The notes beneath the pieces are model-generated. The model worked only from the letters and a program-made list of their open reading frames with translations, was not told where the DNA came from and did no database searches. Below are positions 21,741-33,505 of a stretch of 64,000 nt of DNA, one piece after another. Within the stretch, counting starts at the first letter, position 1. Each line of letters starts with the position of its first letter. This DNA is from Aporrectodea caliginosa (lineage: Eukaryota > Annelida > Clitellata > Crassiclitellata > Lumbricidae), in contig JACEVL010000056.1 in assembly GCA_020284085.1 (NCBI GenBank), positions 62,001 through 126,000 of the forward strand. The letters run 5' to 3'. Position numbers and translations under genes: made by a program.

Positions 21741-21895
21741 TGGATAATTGATAACATGATGAGGTTAGGTGGTTGCGATAGTGTGCAGAGTCCTGAAGTA
21801 AATGCTGGAATTGCAAGTGTCTGCAATCAAATACTGAGGGTAAAAACTTGATTTGCTTCGTCAAAATTGTCCAAAATTTGTCAATTGGTTAATGT

Positions 21896-21901
21896 AATAA
21901 A
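21896..21901 (+). terminator. Candidate polyadenylation signal for Sidekick
   Basis: First clear AATAAA after the Sidekick stop, about 800 bp downstream. Position-based inference only. Confidence 0.3.
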
Positions 21902-22651
21902 GTTTCGTAGCTGGCAAAGACAATGAACTGCATTTCGTTACAAGTTTCATAATTTTCTGTTAGGAAATTCCAGTTTTTGCTTCATCTGGTTTGATTTACA
22001 CAGCCATGTACCGGTATACCCAATTTGCATGAGAGTATTTGATCAGAAAATGGCGATGCTAATCACCATTGTTATGACATAGTATTGCATTGTATCTGAA
22101 GATTTATATAGCGCCTCTCTCAGAATAACTATTCCGTACCAGGTGAAGGCACAAGAAGAATATAGATTGAGTGTATACCACACGTGTTATGATGCTGTTG
22201 TGTAACAATTATGCTATTTTGAATGAAGTAAAGTGTTGCTGTTACTGACCGACTGCTGTTATTTGATACTTAGTGATATCCAAGGATAGCTTACATCCTG
22301 TTCTTAAGTGCTGATGCAGTTATGGACGAATAGCTTCTATTAATTTTGATTTGAGTTTGTGAGTAACTGAGTATGGTAAACAGGCCTCTTAAAACTGTAA
22401 CATCTCGATGCTACTAGGTTCATACAATTTTCAGACTTGTATTTGCATGAGTAGTTTTGGTTTTGACTGTGAATCCTAATTTTACTATCTCCTGAGGACT
22501 TGAGATAGGTGAAATTAGTTTTGGTACTTTAGGTATGTGATATTTTATGTATATTTAACTTGCTTGCATAAATTATGTCTAAAAGAATGTTGGTCTTATA
22601 GATTGTGAGTATTTTTGTAGATTTTGAAGAGTTTAGATTTAAAGTAGCAGT

Positions 22652-22837
22652 CAGTGGCATAACGAAGGGGGGGCCGAGGGGGAAACCGCCCCGGGGTGCA
22701 GCACAAGGGGGCGCAAAATTAGCTTTCAATGGTACACAGTACTATGACAAGAACGATTAAAAGTCAACAAGAAAATTAATAAGGGGTGCAGTCATCAACT
22801 CTTGCCCCTGGCGCTGAAACCCTTCGTTACGCCACTG
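22652..22837. mobile_element. hAT-type MITE, second copy
   Basis: Starts CAGTGGCATAACGAAGGGGG and ends CCTTCGTTACGCCACTG. Perfect 8-bp target duplication GTAGCAGT (22644-22651, 22838-22845). Interior closely similar to 7426-7627. Confidence 0.92.
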
Positions 22838-22869
22838 GTAGCAGTTGTGTGAATATGAGTTCTTTTGAG

Positions 22870-22932
22870 ATTTTATTATTATTATAATTATTATTATCAT
22901 TATTATTATCATTATTATTATCATTATTATTA

Positions 22933-22971
<39 letters not shown>

Positions 22972-23650
22972 GTTGTAGTATTATGTTACTATTATGTATG
23001 CTTTTTTGTACTACAGCTCTTATGGGCTGTCACTGGCTGAGTTAGTTGTGTGGACACGCTTTACGGAATATAATGTGTGTTGTTGTCTTGTCTGCAAATT
23101 TATATAGCACCACTTGAACAGAAACTCATCCGAGTCATGTAATTAGGAGTTTCCGGTGTATGAAGAGGAATGTGTAGGGGAAATGGAAGCCGATCAGACT
23201 ATGCAGCGAAGTTCCGAGTCGGAGAAAGTCTTGGAAGAATGTTCCACTAACGGACCATGTGGAAATTAGTGTCAGTCAGATTGGTATGCCACGCATTGTC
23301 AGATTATGATTGTCATTATTATTATGAATACTGTTATGTACCCAAGATCAGAGAGAAGTGGGAAGTGTTATTATTATTATTTTTTAGTACCTGTGATACG
23401 AGTTATCCATCAGGAGCCAAAAAATACGCTAGGAGATGTTATTATTTATTATTATTATTATCATCATCATTATTTTTATTATTGATTAATGCTGATGGTT
23501 ATAATTATTAGGATTTATGAGTTAAAATTATTAGGACTAGTGAGTTGTATTTATTATTACCACTAATGAGTTATTATTATTATTAACACTAATGAGTTAT
23601 AATGATTATTAGGTTTGATGAGTTAGAATTATAATAATTATTAATGGTTT
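22870..23650. repeat. ATT-rich microsatellite region
   Basis: Long interrupted (ATT)n/(ATC)n runs, most regular at 22870-22975 and 23440-23500. No gene. Confidence 0.8.
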
Positions 23651-24112
23651 GTTAGTCGTGATTATCATTGTTATGATTAACGCTTTTCGGTGCGATTATT
23701 GTTATTTTTGATCAAATGCCCTAATCATGATGATTATTATTTTGATTTATTTTGTGTTAATTAAGGTTATTGTTAACCGACATTCTTGTGGCAGCAGTTC
23801 GTAAGCTCAAACATCTCAGAGGGAGACAAAAATTCTGAGCACTTCTTTGGTGTTTCTGGTTATGTAAATCTCTAACTGTACAGAAAGCACTTTGCTATCA
23901 GCTTTGCAGCTTTCATAGGTCTCAACCAGTTTTTCTCATTGTGCAGTAAAAGTTTATGTTGTGGTTGCTGTCCGCTTCTGGTTTTCCAATGTTACGGTAT
24001 GTCGTTTTGGTCAAATATTTTGATGTCGAAAAGAGACTGTCATTGTCCTAAGTTGCAGATCCTCTTAAGTTGGCTGTACATGATGGCTGAGCTGTCTTCA
24101 TTTGCGCTTTGT

Positions 24113-24345
24113 ATTTGGTTAGAGTGCTGTAATGCGGAGCGTATGGGTTTGAGCCTTGTTCGAAGCAGTTACTGTGTGGGGACCTCCAACAAGTCCTTCA
24201 CGCACAGTTGCTCTGTGGTCTCGATACTCTGTCGTATGGTCGTGTAAATACTTCTGATCTTTGGAAGGAGGGCCATAGCAGATACAGTTGTATTGTATTG
24301 TATCAAATACAGTTGTATTGCATTGTATAGCGGTCAGATACGTTG
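24113..24345 (+). repeat. SINE family B copy
   Basis: tRNA-like start (TTTGGTTAGAGTGCTGTAAT), body TACTTCTGATCTTTGGAAGG and a tail of CAGTTGTATTGTATTGTAT. Aligns by eye to the copies at 9085-9425 and 62755-62955. Confidence 0.7.
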
Positions 24346-24699
24346 CATGTGGATTTTGTATCTGTGCAAGCGAAATTTCTGATGCCTGCCATTTTGTTAA
24401 TCTATCTCCAACCAGTTGATTGACGGAGGAGTGCCTTAAAATCCATGATTGATTGATTGATTAATTGAATGATTGATTGATTAATTGAATGATTGAACTG
24501 TATGATGAAAAAGATTGCTTGTATGCTGGTGTTTGAGTGAATAAAAAAATTGGTCAGTTATGTGACCCTAAAATTTGAAAGTTGGCAAATTGCGAGAATA
24601 GTTGTTTTTTAGAATAATCAGTTGTTTGCAAATCATGACGAGAATGGGACCAAAAAGTACATTGTATGCAGAGGCCGTAGCTTGATCAAAGATATTTAT

Positions 24700-24836
24700 A
24701 TTTTTTTAATGTTTTTTGACTTGATTAAAGAATTTTAGATTTCTTCGATCGTTATTTGATTTGATTAAATAATTTTAAATTTCTTCGATCGTTATTTGAT
24801 TTGATTAAAGAATTTTAGGTTTCTTCAATTGTTGAA
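24700..24836. repeat. Minisatellite, about 42-bp unit, about 3 copies
   Basis: Repeated unit TTTGATTAAAGAATTTTAGA followed by TTTCTTCGATCGTTA. Confidence 0.8.
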
Positions 24837-25844
24837 GATGCTGTTTGAAGCGGTGTTATGTAGGCAGTGAGCATCTAAAACTTGAGTCTCCAGCTGGACC
24901 AACTGTTTTGAGCATTTGTTAGATTGTTTAAGTTTTTCATATCATATACAGAAGTTGTTACTTTTCCATATTCTATTCCTGCTTTTATCATGTAATTTGT
25001 AAACGTTAAACGCGGAGAAGCAGATACTCTGAGTTTGATTTTTTTGCAGAGACTTACATTGTATTTTTTGCTGCAGTATTATGATATAATTTTAATTGCT
25101 ATTAATTGATGCAGAGGTTTCAAAGTCGCAACTGTATTTTTGCTTTATTGATATATGTTTTGGAAGGTAACATGGAGAATATTGCAATATTTTCACTTGT
25201 ATAAGAATTTTTAATGCAGATTTTGAGTATTACTATATACTGAAATTTGTTGAGAATTTTTACAATGAGTTGATAGTGATTCCAAACGTGTATGAATTTC
25301 TCATGCAGATTTTGAGTACTGGTATTTCTATGTCGTGAATACTGTTCCTGTGCTTTGAGAACTGTGACTATGAAATGAGAAATGTTGCTATGTCATAATG
25401 GGAGGCACTTAAAATCTCTTAAACAATCTCTGCTGTATTAAGTGTCTTCATACAGTATGCATGCACTTATATAAGTTTTTTCTCCTGTCTGTGAATTTCT
25501 TTGTTTATCCTGTTGCATGGACACCAAAGGCATGCTGACATAGAACAAAACTGCATGCCTCACGTTCAGTTAGACTGAGTACACATCATGAGTGTTTTAA
25601 ATAAATAAAAAACGTTTACAGAAATAAAAGAGTGATCAAGTTGTAATTCTAGGATTGGTAAGGGTTGTCTTTTGCTGCTTTTACCTTTGCTGCTTATGAT
25701 GTGGATGATTGTTTTTGTATCTGTTATTGAACATTTACCGTACATAGTGCATGAATTAATCAGAGATGCTCTCTGAGCTATCATTATATGACTACTGTCT
25801 TAAAATACACTTGTTTAGATTTGTTAGATAGTCATAGGTACAGA

Positions 25845-26006
25845 CATGAGCGTATTTAGGGGGGGTTTACGGGTTAAAACCCCCCAAATAAATGTATAAC
25901 CGATATTGAAAACTAAAAATGTAGAAAAATACGACCAATTCCAATGGAAACCTTCCCTCCCCAAAAAACTAAAAATTCCAGAAATTGTTTCATGGCTACG
26001 CTCCTG
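25845..26006. mobile_element. hAT-like MITE (TIR CAKGAGCGTA)
   Basis: Begins CATGAGCGTATTTAGGGGGG and ends ATGGCTACGCTCCTG. Flanked by near-perfect 8-bp repeats GGTACAGA / GGTACAGG (25837-25844, 26007-26014). Confidence 0.7.
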
Positions 26007-27137
26007 GGTACAGGGCCTTTGTGAGTTACGTAAAATGTGTTATTATTAAGTCTTCTTATACATGTACATGACGTTAAGTGTCATTAAAGAACTAGGATTA
26101 CATCAGTTGGGAGTAGTGGAAGACTACTGTTGGGTGTAACCGCATAGCGTACATAATTTACAATAGCATCTTTACTGTATATATTTCTTGAATTGTTGCT
26201 TCCATATATCAAGTTAATACTGTGCAAATGTCGCTCAAGGGACGAGGATCATATTCTATGTAAATGTTGAGTGTTTTGTGATCATAATATGATAATACTC
26301 AGGCAAAATGCATATCATCGAGCGCCTCTGAGTAGATATCTTGAATTGGCGCTATATAAATGCTCAGTTGCATTACATTACGTCATCTGTTCCGGATCTG
26401 TCTGCAGTCTGTCTATTTCCAATTTAGCATCATGCTGTCTCCCTGGCTTGACCCCACCCAACCCCAGATTCTGACCTGGCACCGAGAGCAGCCAATGTTG
26501 CTCTTGCAGACTTTATTTGATATGGTGTCTTTGGTGAATAAGCTGGTCTCCTTGACGTGACTTTTGTTGCGTGGCACTGGTAAATTTAAGAGATCTGTAT
26601 GTGACATTTGTATTTTTTTAGAAATTTGGATTTTGCAAATGTACTCATGTTTGCTGTTTAGGGGAATTTGAGAAGTTGGTTAGAGAATGAGTTTGATTTG
26701 AAAGAGCGAGCATTGAAGCATTCCCATGAGCTTCTAGAGGTTGACAATAATTAATAATTAACAGTAATTAATTGATTACACTGTGGTTGTAATTTTAATT
26801 GTAATTGCAAATTTATAGAGCACCTCTTCAAGAGAGGCACTAACAATGGAGAACCAGGATCGAAGACAATGGTTTGCAAACGCTTACGGAATAGAGTTAT
26901 AGAAAGACGAAGGAGCTGATCATGTTGTAAGATGCAGGGCTACTTGTTTGAGGAAGTTGGACAGACCACAGCAACATTGTGTGTGTGTGCTTCAGCCAAA
27001 AGACCTTCTGACCCTGATGCTGTGTTTCAGAGCAGTTTCTATATAGCCATTGAACAAGTCCATTTTCTATATACGTTTCACTTGTGTTATGACCTTTGTG
27101 CATCTAAGTAGCTACTTTGAAGGCAGCGAAACATAGT

Positions 27138-27372
27138 GTCTTACCTTTGCCTTTATCACCTTTATCGCCTTTTACCTTTATTGTCTTATTACGTTTATGA
27201 TCTTCTACCTTTATCAGCATTTTACCTTTATCGCCTTATAACTTTTATCACCTTCTACCTTTATCACCTTTTACCTTTATCACCTCTTTACCTTTATTGT
27301 CTTTTTATCTTTATCACCTCTTTACCTTTATTGTCTTTTTATCTTTACCACCTTTTATCCTTTATTGCACTT
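27138..27372. repeat. Minisatellite of ACCTTTATCGCCTTTT-type units
   Basis: About a dozen degenerate 16-20 bp units. The 105-codon open frame across it is only the repeat read in frame (YLYHLLPL-type repeats), not a gene. Confidence 0.8.
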
Positions 27373-27806
27373 TGTTGTATACTGATGATTGCACTTAATA
27401 TTGGGTTGTGGACCTGGCAGATGATGCTGTGCACTATTCCATTCAACGACTGATTAAACTTGTGCATGGAGGTGTCTGATAGCACACCTGTGCCCATTGA
27501 GAAAATGAGAACGTGTACGGAGGCAGCTTCTTAGGTGTCACACCAAATGACAGTTAGTGCACTGTGATGCTTGTAATTTGAGTTCTGAGGTTTGGGATGT
27601 CTACAAATCAGTTGTCGTTTTTTTCTCTCTAAATAAACACGTGTCATGTCCAGAATGACTCGACGCTGTGACGACTTCGACTTCAAGGTAGTGATGAGCG
27701 CGACGCAAGTCACGACTTTAAGAATTAGCACGTGGGACATGTCTCGTTTTTGCTTCATGACTTCTTTGACATAATAAAAGTGCCTCAGGTTACGTATATA
27801 TGATAA

Positions 27807-27955
27807 TAATAATGTAATAATAATAATAATAGTAATAGTAATAATAATAATAATAATACTGTAGTAATAATAATAATACTGTAATAATAATAATAATACT
27901 GTAATAATAATAATAATACTGTAATAATAATAATAATACTTACTGTAATAATAAT
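27807..27955. repeat. (TAA)n-type microsatellite with ACTGTAATAATAATAAT units
   Basis: Interrupted AT trinucleotide array. The 188-codon minus-strand frame across it encodes runs of Ile/Tyr/Leu and is not a gene. Confidence 0.85.
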
Positions 27956-29089
27956 GATATGGTAGGAAATAGTAGTTGCTGATTCTCTGATTTAGACTAC
28001 AAAGACTTGACATGACTAAATTTGTTACTTTATAAAGTGCCAATGAGTGACGAGTCATTGTTGGTTCTGTAAGGCCAAGGAAGGTTGTGACCATCAATTG
28101 ATGCCTTGTGCTATAGAAGTTCCAGATCAGATTCAGTTGGATTAGTCATGCGTGATATGACTTGGTGACTTGATCAAAGTGGCAGAGATTGACGTGTTTA
28201 CAATTTCAGAGCACTTTGACTGATTTCTATGTTAGACCAAAACATTTTCATAGCTCGACAGAAATTTACCTAGTCTAATACAGCGCTGGTTAGCAGGTGA
28301 CAACACGTTATTGTGATATTTTTGTCTGATGCGCGGAAATGATTTGATTGACACATGTCGGAATGATTTCGGCTGGTATGATTGGTTGGTGGAACTGATC
28401 TCGGGCCAAGTTTTCACTTTATTAGACAAGCTTAATTGTGACTTTTTGCAGATTCCTTGTCACTGAGTTGTGTGTCGTAAAGTTTATTTTTTCAGTGGTT
28501 GTTGCTGGTAAAGGGAATTTTTTATAAATGTTAAGTTAATAAGCAATGGGTTTTACTTTTAAAGCGAATAATTGAAAATGCTTAGTTATATAAGCAATAT
28601 ATTTTTGAAATAATGATGAATTTGGTGGTGATGATGATGATGAGTAAGGCGATGAAATCATTGAAACATGATGATTGCCAAAAACAATTTAGGGGGTCAA
28701 GAATATTTGTTTTTGTTTTATATAAAAATGACAAAATAAGTTATTAAATGTAACTTTTATGCATTAGATACAATGTTTTTATTGTTCAGCACAAAATAGT
28801 TACATACTGTGACTTTTTTCCACAGTACAAATGTTTAGATTTATCAAGAATTTGCTTTTGTGCTGCTAAAAACTTGTAAAGTCCGTTCGTAAGTTTAACC
28901 ATTTTATTCGTGAAATACTGTTCTGATTGCTCAGAGTAAATAGATAAATGGTACGACTGTTATTTGTACATTGTTTTAAAATGTTTGCATAATCATTTTG
29001 AAAAGTAAGCAGCTGACTCAAACGATCTATAAATGTGAGTTAATAGCAGATTTTTTTGTTCTGTACATTAGTATTTGTTTGTCATTGAA

Positions 29090-29197
29090 TCTTATTTTAA
29101 ATACTCTGCTGCTGATTAATTCGAGTTTTATTTTAAATATTCGGAAGCTGATTAATTCGAGTTTTATTTTAAATACTCGACTGTTAATTAATTCGTG
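29090..29197. repeat. Three-copy minisatellite, about 40-bp unit
   Basis: Units of TTATTTTAAATACTCtgctgctGATTAATTCGAG type repeated three times. Confidence 0.75.
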
Positions 29198-29454
29198 CCA
29201 TTTTTGAGATTTTCTATTTTTTATAGCATTTGCTTCTGAATATTGTTTATGCTACATGGCTGATGTAGGTAGGCCTTTATTAAACTTCATTTGTATGTTT
29301 ATGACGTGTTTTGAATTATTAATTTTTAATTGCTTGACTCTTTGCAAAGAGAGTTTGAATGGTAGTAGAGCAGACCCTTAGAGAGAAATAAAGAGTAGCC
29401 CGTCCAAAAGTCGCGACCGTTCGAGTATGACGGGTACCCTACCCTACACTCAAT

Positions 29455-30643
29455 CAGTGGCGGCTCTAGACTTTTGCAACAGGGGGGCCACGGAGGGGCC
29501 GGGGAAACAGATGGAGGGGCCAGTCTATTTTCGTCAAAAGTGAGAATAGTGACAACTGACTGACAAGAGACCTGTATTGGAGCTACATGAATTGTTTAAT
29601 CAACAGCTTCAAGTTAAGACACAAATGGAAACCGACTCACTTTGTTAAAAGTAAAACCTATAAACTACAAACAATACATGCACTTTTAATTAAGTGCAAG
29701 TTTGATTAAGACAGTCATGCCTAGAGTCAAACTGTTCCACAAAGGCACCGCTGATAATCGACTCTGCACTAACAAATTCAACTGACGGCATTGATAAACT
29801 GCTCTCTTAACGAATATCAGACATAGTGCTTTGTAGATAAAATTATGTCTTAATATGAGAAAGACTTGTGTTTTGGTGTTACAGATTGTGTACCAATCAT
29901 AACAGTAAGCGAATGGTAAGAGAATTGTCGATTTAGTTCGGAATGATACAATAGCTGGATGTAGACAAGTTGCCTAAATGCAGTCTGTGGATCCACTTCA
30001 GAATGATGCCCAGAGCTTTATCTGCAGCAGAGCCCGAAAAGCGCCTGGGCATTTTATGAACATACTGTTTGAGTAGTACAGATTTAAGTTTGTTGAAGGA
30101 GTCCGATAGAGTCTCAGTGTGTAGGCGTAGGTCTAAAGGAAGGGCGTTCCAAACCACTGGGCCTACCACTGAAAAGGCTCGATTCTTCATAGTTGCAGTA
30201 CGAGCGAGCAAAACCAAGAAAACTCCCTTTTCCGTAAAGCATTGGGGACGACGTCCTTGGATACCCGAAGTCAGACAGCATTGCTCTCGGCGGTAAATTG
30301 GGCGAGGTCTTAGCTGGTGATATCGCCATGCCAGGGCAGCTACTCAATATGCTTGCGGATAGGGAGTCAGTGATAGATAGCAGGAACTTGGAAGTAGCTT
30401 ATACGACAAGAAAATAATTAAGACTCTAAGGAAGTAAATAGGTCGTGTCTGTGAAAACACCATGAATAAAATGACATCGGATTTCATCATCCATCATGCC
30501 TAAGCAAGTAAGTCATACCTTTGAAAATATAAAAATTAAATGATACCATATTTCATAATACTTTGGACTAAAATTTGGAGGCCACGGGGGCACAACCTCA
30601 GTTGGGGCAAGTGCCCCTCTGGCCCCCTGTGGAGCCGCCACTG
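29455..30643. mobile_element. Non-autonomous hAT-type element, 1,189 bp, carrying a LINE fragment
   Basis: Starts CAGTGGCGGCTCTAGACTTT and ends with GGAGCCGCCACTG. Perfect 8-bp target duplication CACTCAAT (29447-29454, 30644-30651). Both ends carry the G-rich sub-terminal stretch (GGGGGGCCACGGAGGGGCC; GGCCCCCTG). No transposase frame. It contains an antisense LINE 3' fragment. Confidence 0.88.
29933..30345 (-). pseudogene. LINE reverse-transcriptase C-terminal fragment inside the hAT element
   Basis: Minus translation gives RAFSVVGPVVWNALPLDLR, the conserved C-terminal LINE motif, preceded in another frame (frameshift near 30217) by a stretch containing YGKGSFLG. It is wholly inside the terminal repeats of 29455-30643, so it was captured or nested before or during that element's spread. 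Confidence 0.75.
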
Positions 30644-30651
30644 CACTCAAT

Positions 30652-32107
30652 GACCTATAGGTTTTGATCACATCTATGCCCCTCCAACATAATTTCCACC
30701 CATCCTTTGGACATGTGGCTGGCTAAGGGTCTGCATTTCATTGATTGACAACTGTGCTATCTCTCCATTATGTTTTCCACTCAAAACTAAAAAGTGAAAA
30801 CACTGGTATGTCACAAATCCTATCCCGATTCCTTCTCTTCCCCTCACCTCCCTCGCCATTTCGACTCTAAATATCATCCACCTTAGCCGTCTGACTCTCA
30901 GCTAATGGTTGGGCCCTGAATGAGCGGTTAGAGTTAAACCATGTGCACCTGCAAATAGGCCCTTCTGAGTGCTTGCCTAGTTGAGCAGACTGTGTCTGAC
31001 TCAAGTTTGTAAAATCATTTTCCAAAGTTTACAGTCTGCACAATTATGTTGAGAAACGCCAGGCAATTTCCAGTAATACCAGAGATTATACTCTGAAGCG
31101 ATTATTTCAGACTTTGTCAGTTAACAGTTATTTAGGCCTACTTCGTCAGAAATACACGAAGAAATCCTGTATGGGGAGAAACCATTCTGTGTCAGGTTTC
31201 TAAAGCACATTTCTGCGATCTTCGAGTCTACGAAGAAACAACAGTCTTAACCATTAATTATCTGAAATATTTGACGTTATTGGTGTTAACCAACAACAGT
31301 TTGTTTGCAAAGAAGAAAACTAGAGCATGGAGCTACTCAATCTATAACGATGCGCCCTACATAATTGATGCATTTCAGTTTTGGATTCAGAGTAGAGGCC
31401 TAAGAGCTTTAGTTCAGTAGAACTGAGTATTCTTGCTGGACTGGACATATTCAAGGTTTTTGCTTTTGTTTTGAGTTTTTGTGGCACTTTCAGCCCAATT
31501 TAGGTAGGCTTATAATTCTTATGTTTAGTTAGAAGCGTTTTAACTCTATCGGACTGTTTTTTGTTATTGCACAGCTTTTATACTTCACATGATCTACTAT
31601 AACTTTGTTCGTGTTTTCACTCAGTTCAAGTTTTACATCGACATACTCTCACGCTGTTACTGGTCCGTAAATGCACATAATAATATTGCACATAATCAGT
31701 GCTTTTGTTAATGTTGAAATGTTTTAGCAAATAAAGTTTGTTAGTTCTAAATTTTGTCAAGTTTACCCGTAACGACTCTTAGAAATGTAGCATACGTGTT
31801 CCACTGAGGGCGTAAGATAGATCCGCAGTAAATTGCCGACAACATAATGCAATGTCGAATTATTTGAAAACCGAATAGGCGCTGTTAATCAACTTGTATG
31901 AATTTATCATATTTGGGTGTCACTTTTATTTCGCTTCGTTTTGATTGATTGACTGATTGATTTATTGATTGATACTGTTTATTATTAGGCCTACACCACC
32001 CAGCACACAAGTCAAATAATGATAATTCCGCCTATAGCAAGGGTTCTACATTTGTATGCGCCCGATGATATAGTTAAAACAGTGTGAACAAAAAACTATC
32101 CTATTCA
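30652..32107. other. Gene-free stretch
   Basis: No exon, RNA gene or transposon ends recognised. It contains two TAGGCCTA palindromes and short GATT repeats near 31940-31980. Confidence 0.4.
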
Positions 32108-32772
32108 TGTAAAGAAAACGGGGTTCTTCGTCTTCCGCTTCTCTCAGGATGGCGAGGGAAGGCGCGTGTCGCTCAGGATGGGAGCGTAAGTAGGACCTCC
32201 GTCGTCTTTCGAAGGGTTTCGCTTCTGCCAGCCGACTACCTAGTCAATGTCACCCTTCAGGGAAGTAATGCCAGACAGTTTCAAATAGCAATCTTTATTC
32301 GTCACACACAGCGAAAACATTAGTAACCAACGCGCCCTCTGCGTTTTCTCTCTATTCTGCTGCACACAAAAGCGGTGCTCTATTTATACCCTTCCCGAAG
32401 CAGGGAAGAGGCTGAGGCTAGGAGGCTGAGGCTAGAGAGGCTGGGCCTAGAGAGGCTGGGCCTAGAGAGGCTCAGGCTACGAGGCTGAGGCCACGAGGCT
32501 CAGGCTACGAGGCTCAGGCTACGAGGCTCAGGCTACGAGGCTGAGGCTAGAGAGGCTCGGCCTAGAGAGGCTGAGGCTAGGGAGGCTCGGGCTACAGAGG
32601 CTCGGGCTAGAGAGGCTGAGGCTACGAGGCTCGGGCTAGAGAGGCTGAGGCTAGGGAGGCTCGGGCTAGAGAGGCTGAGGCCTAGAGAGGCTGAGGCCTA
32701 CGAAGCTCCCCCCGGCGGTGACATGCCAAGACCAAGTGCAGGAAAATGGCGGCCACCCCAAAATTCGCCACA
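32108..32772 (-). repeat. 3' LTR of the deleted Gypsy element
   Basis: 665 bp. It contains an approximately 300-bp array of GAGGCTGAGGCTAGA-type units (32405-32705), also present in the other LTR. Confidence 0.95.
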
Positions 32773-33239
32773 TCCTCCCTCCGCCACGAATGGATATGTC
32801 CCTATATCCTGGCGACCCCCAGCAAGCACCCGAACAATTATCTCTAAGGGGCCAACGGGCCCTCGCAAAGTCCAAAATGTCCGCAGAACACGCGGGCAAC
32901 GGCCCGTAACAAAAACACCGTAAAACCTCCTCAAGTCCTAGGCGCCTCACAGCCAATGTCTTCACAATTAAAAGGTCTATAAGCCTCGGGCGCCTCGCAG
33001 CCCAACACCTACAAATAAAATGTCCCAGCAGCGTTCCAAAGAGTCAGTGTTCTCTACGGGACTAACACAGTCAAAAAGAAGGCAACATCTCTTAACAAAG
33101 ACGCGGCCAACGGCCCACAAAATTTCTACAAAAATTCGCACAACGGCGGCCAACGGGCCAACAATCAAACCAAATTACAAAAGCAATCAACAATTAAAGC
33201 CGTTTCTCGGCGACACAAAACAATTAAACAATTAAAAAG

Positions 33240-33400
33240 AAATGGCCATAGTCTCTCGACGTCAGGGACGGAGGGCCCAACGGACTCACAGACAAAAGGG
33301 TCTGGCGGAAAAAAGGGGAAAAGCCATAGTCTCTCAACGTCAAGGACGGAGGGCTCAACGCATCCCCAGACAAAAGGCGTCTGGGGGAAGGAAGGGGACC
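33240..33400. repeat. Two-copy tandem duplication in the Gypsy 3' untranslated region
   Basis: The unit containing GCCATAGTCTCTCGACGTCA and GACGGAGGGC is repeated with changes. Confidence 0.75.
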
Positions 33401-33505
33401 GAGTCAGAGTCCGGGCCGACGAGGGGTGACAGGCAGCAGCACGCGACGAAGGCGCACACATCGGTCATCGTCCGTCGCTCGTAGACTCGCAGACATCGGA
33501 AGCCT

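Noticed and set aside
27531..28097. 188-codon minus-strand open frame
   Set aside because: Its core is the TAA microsatellite read as Ile/Tyr/Leu runs.
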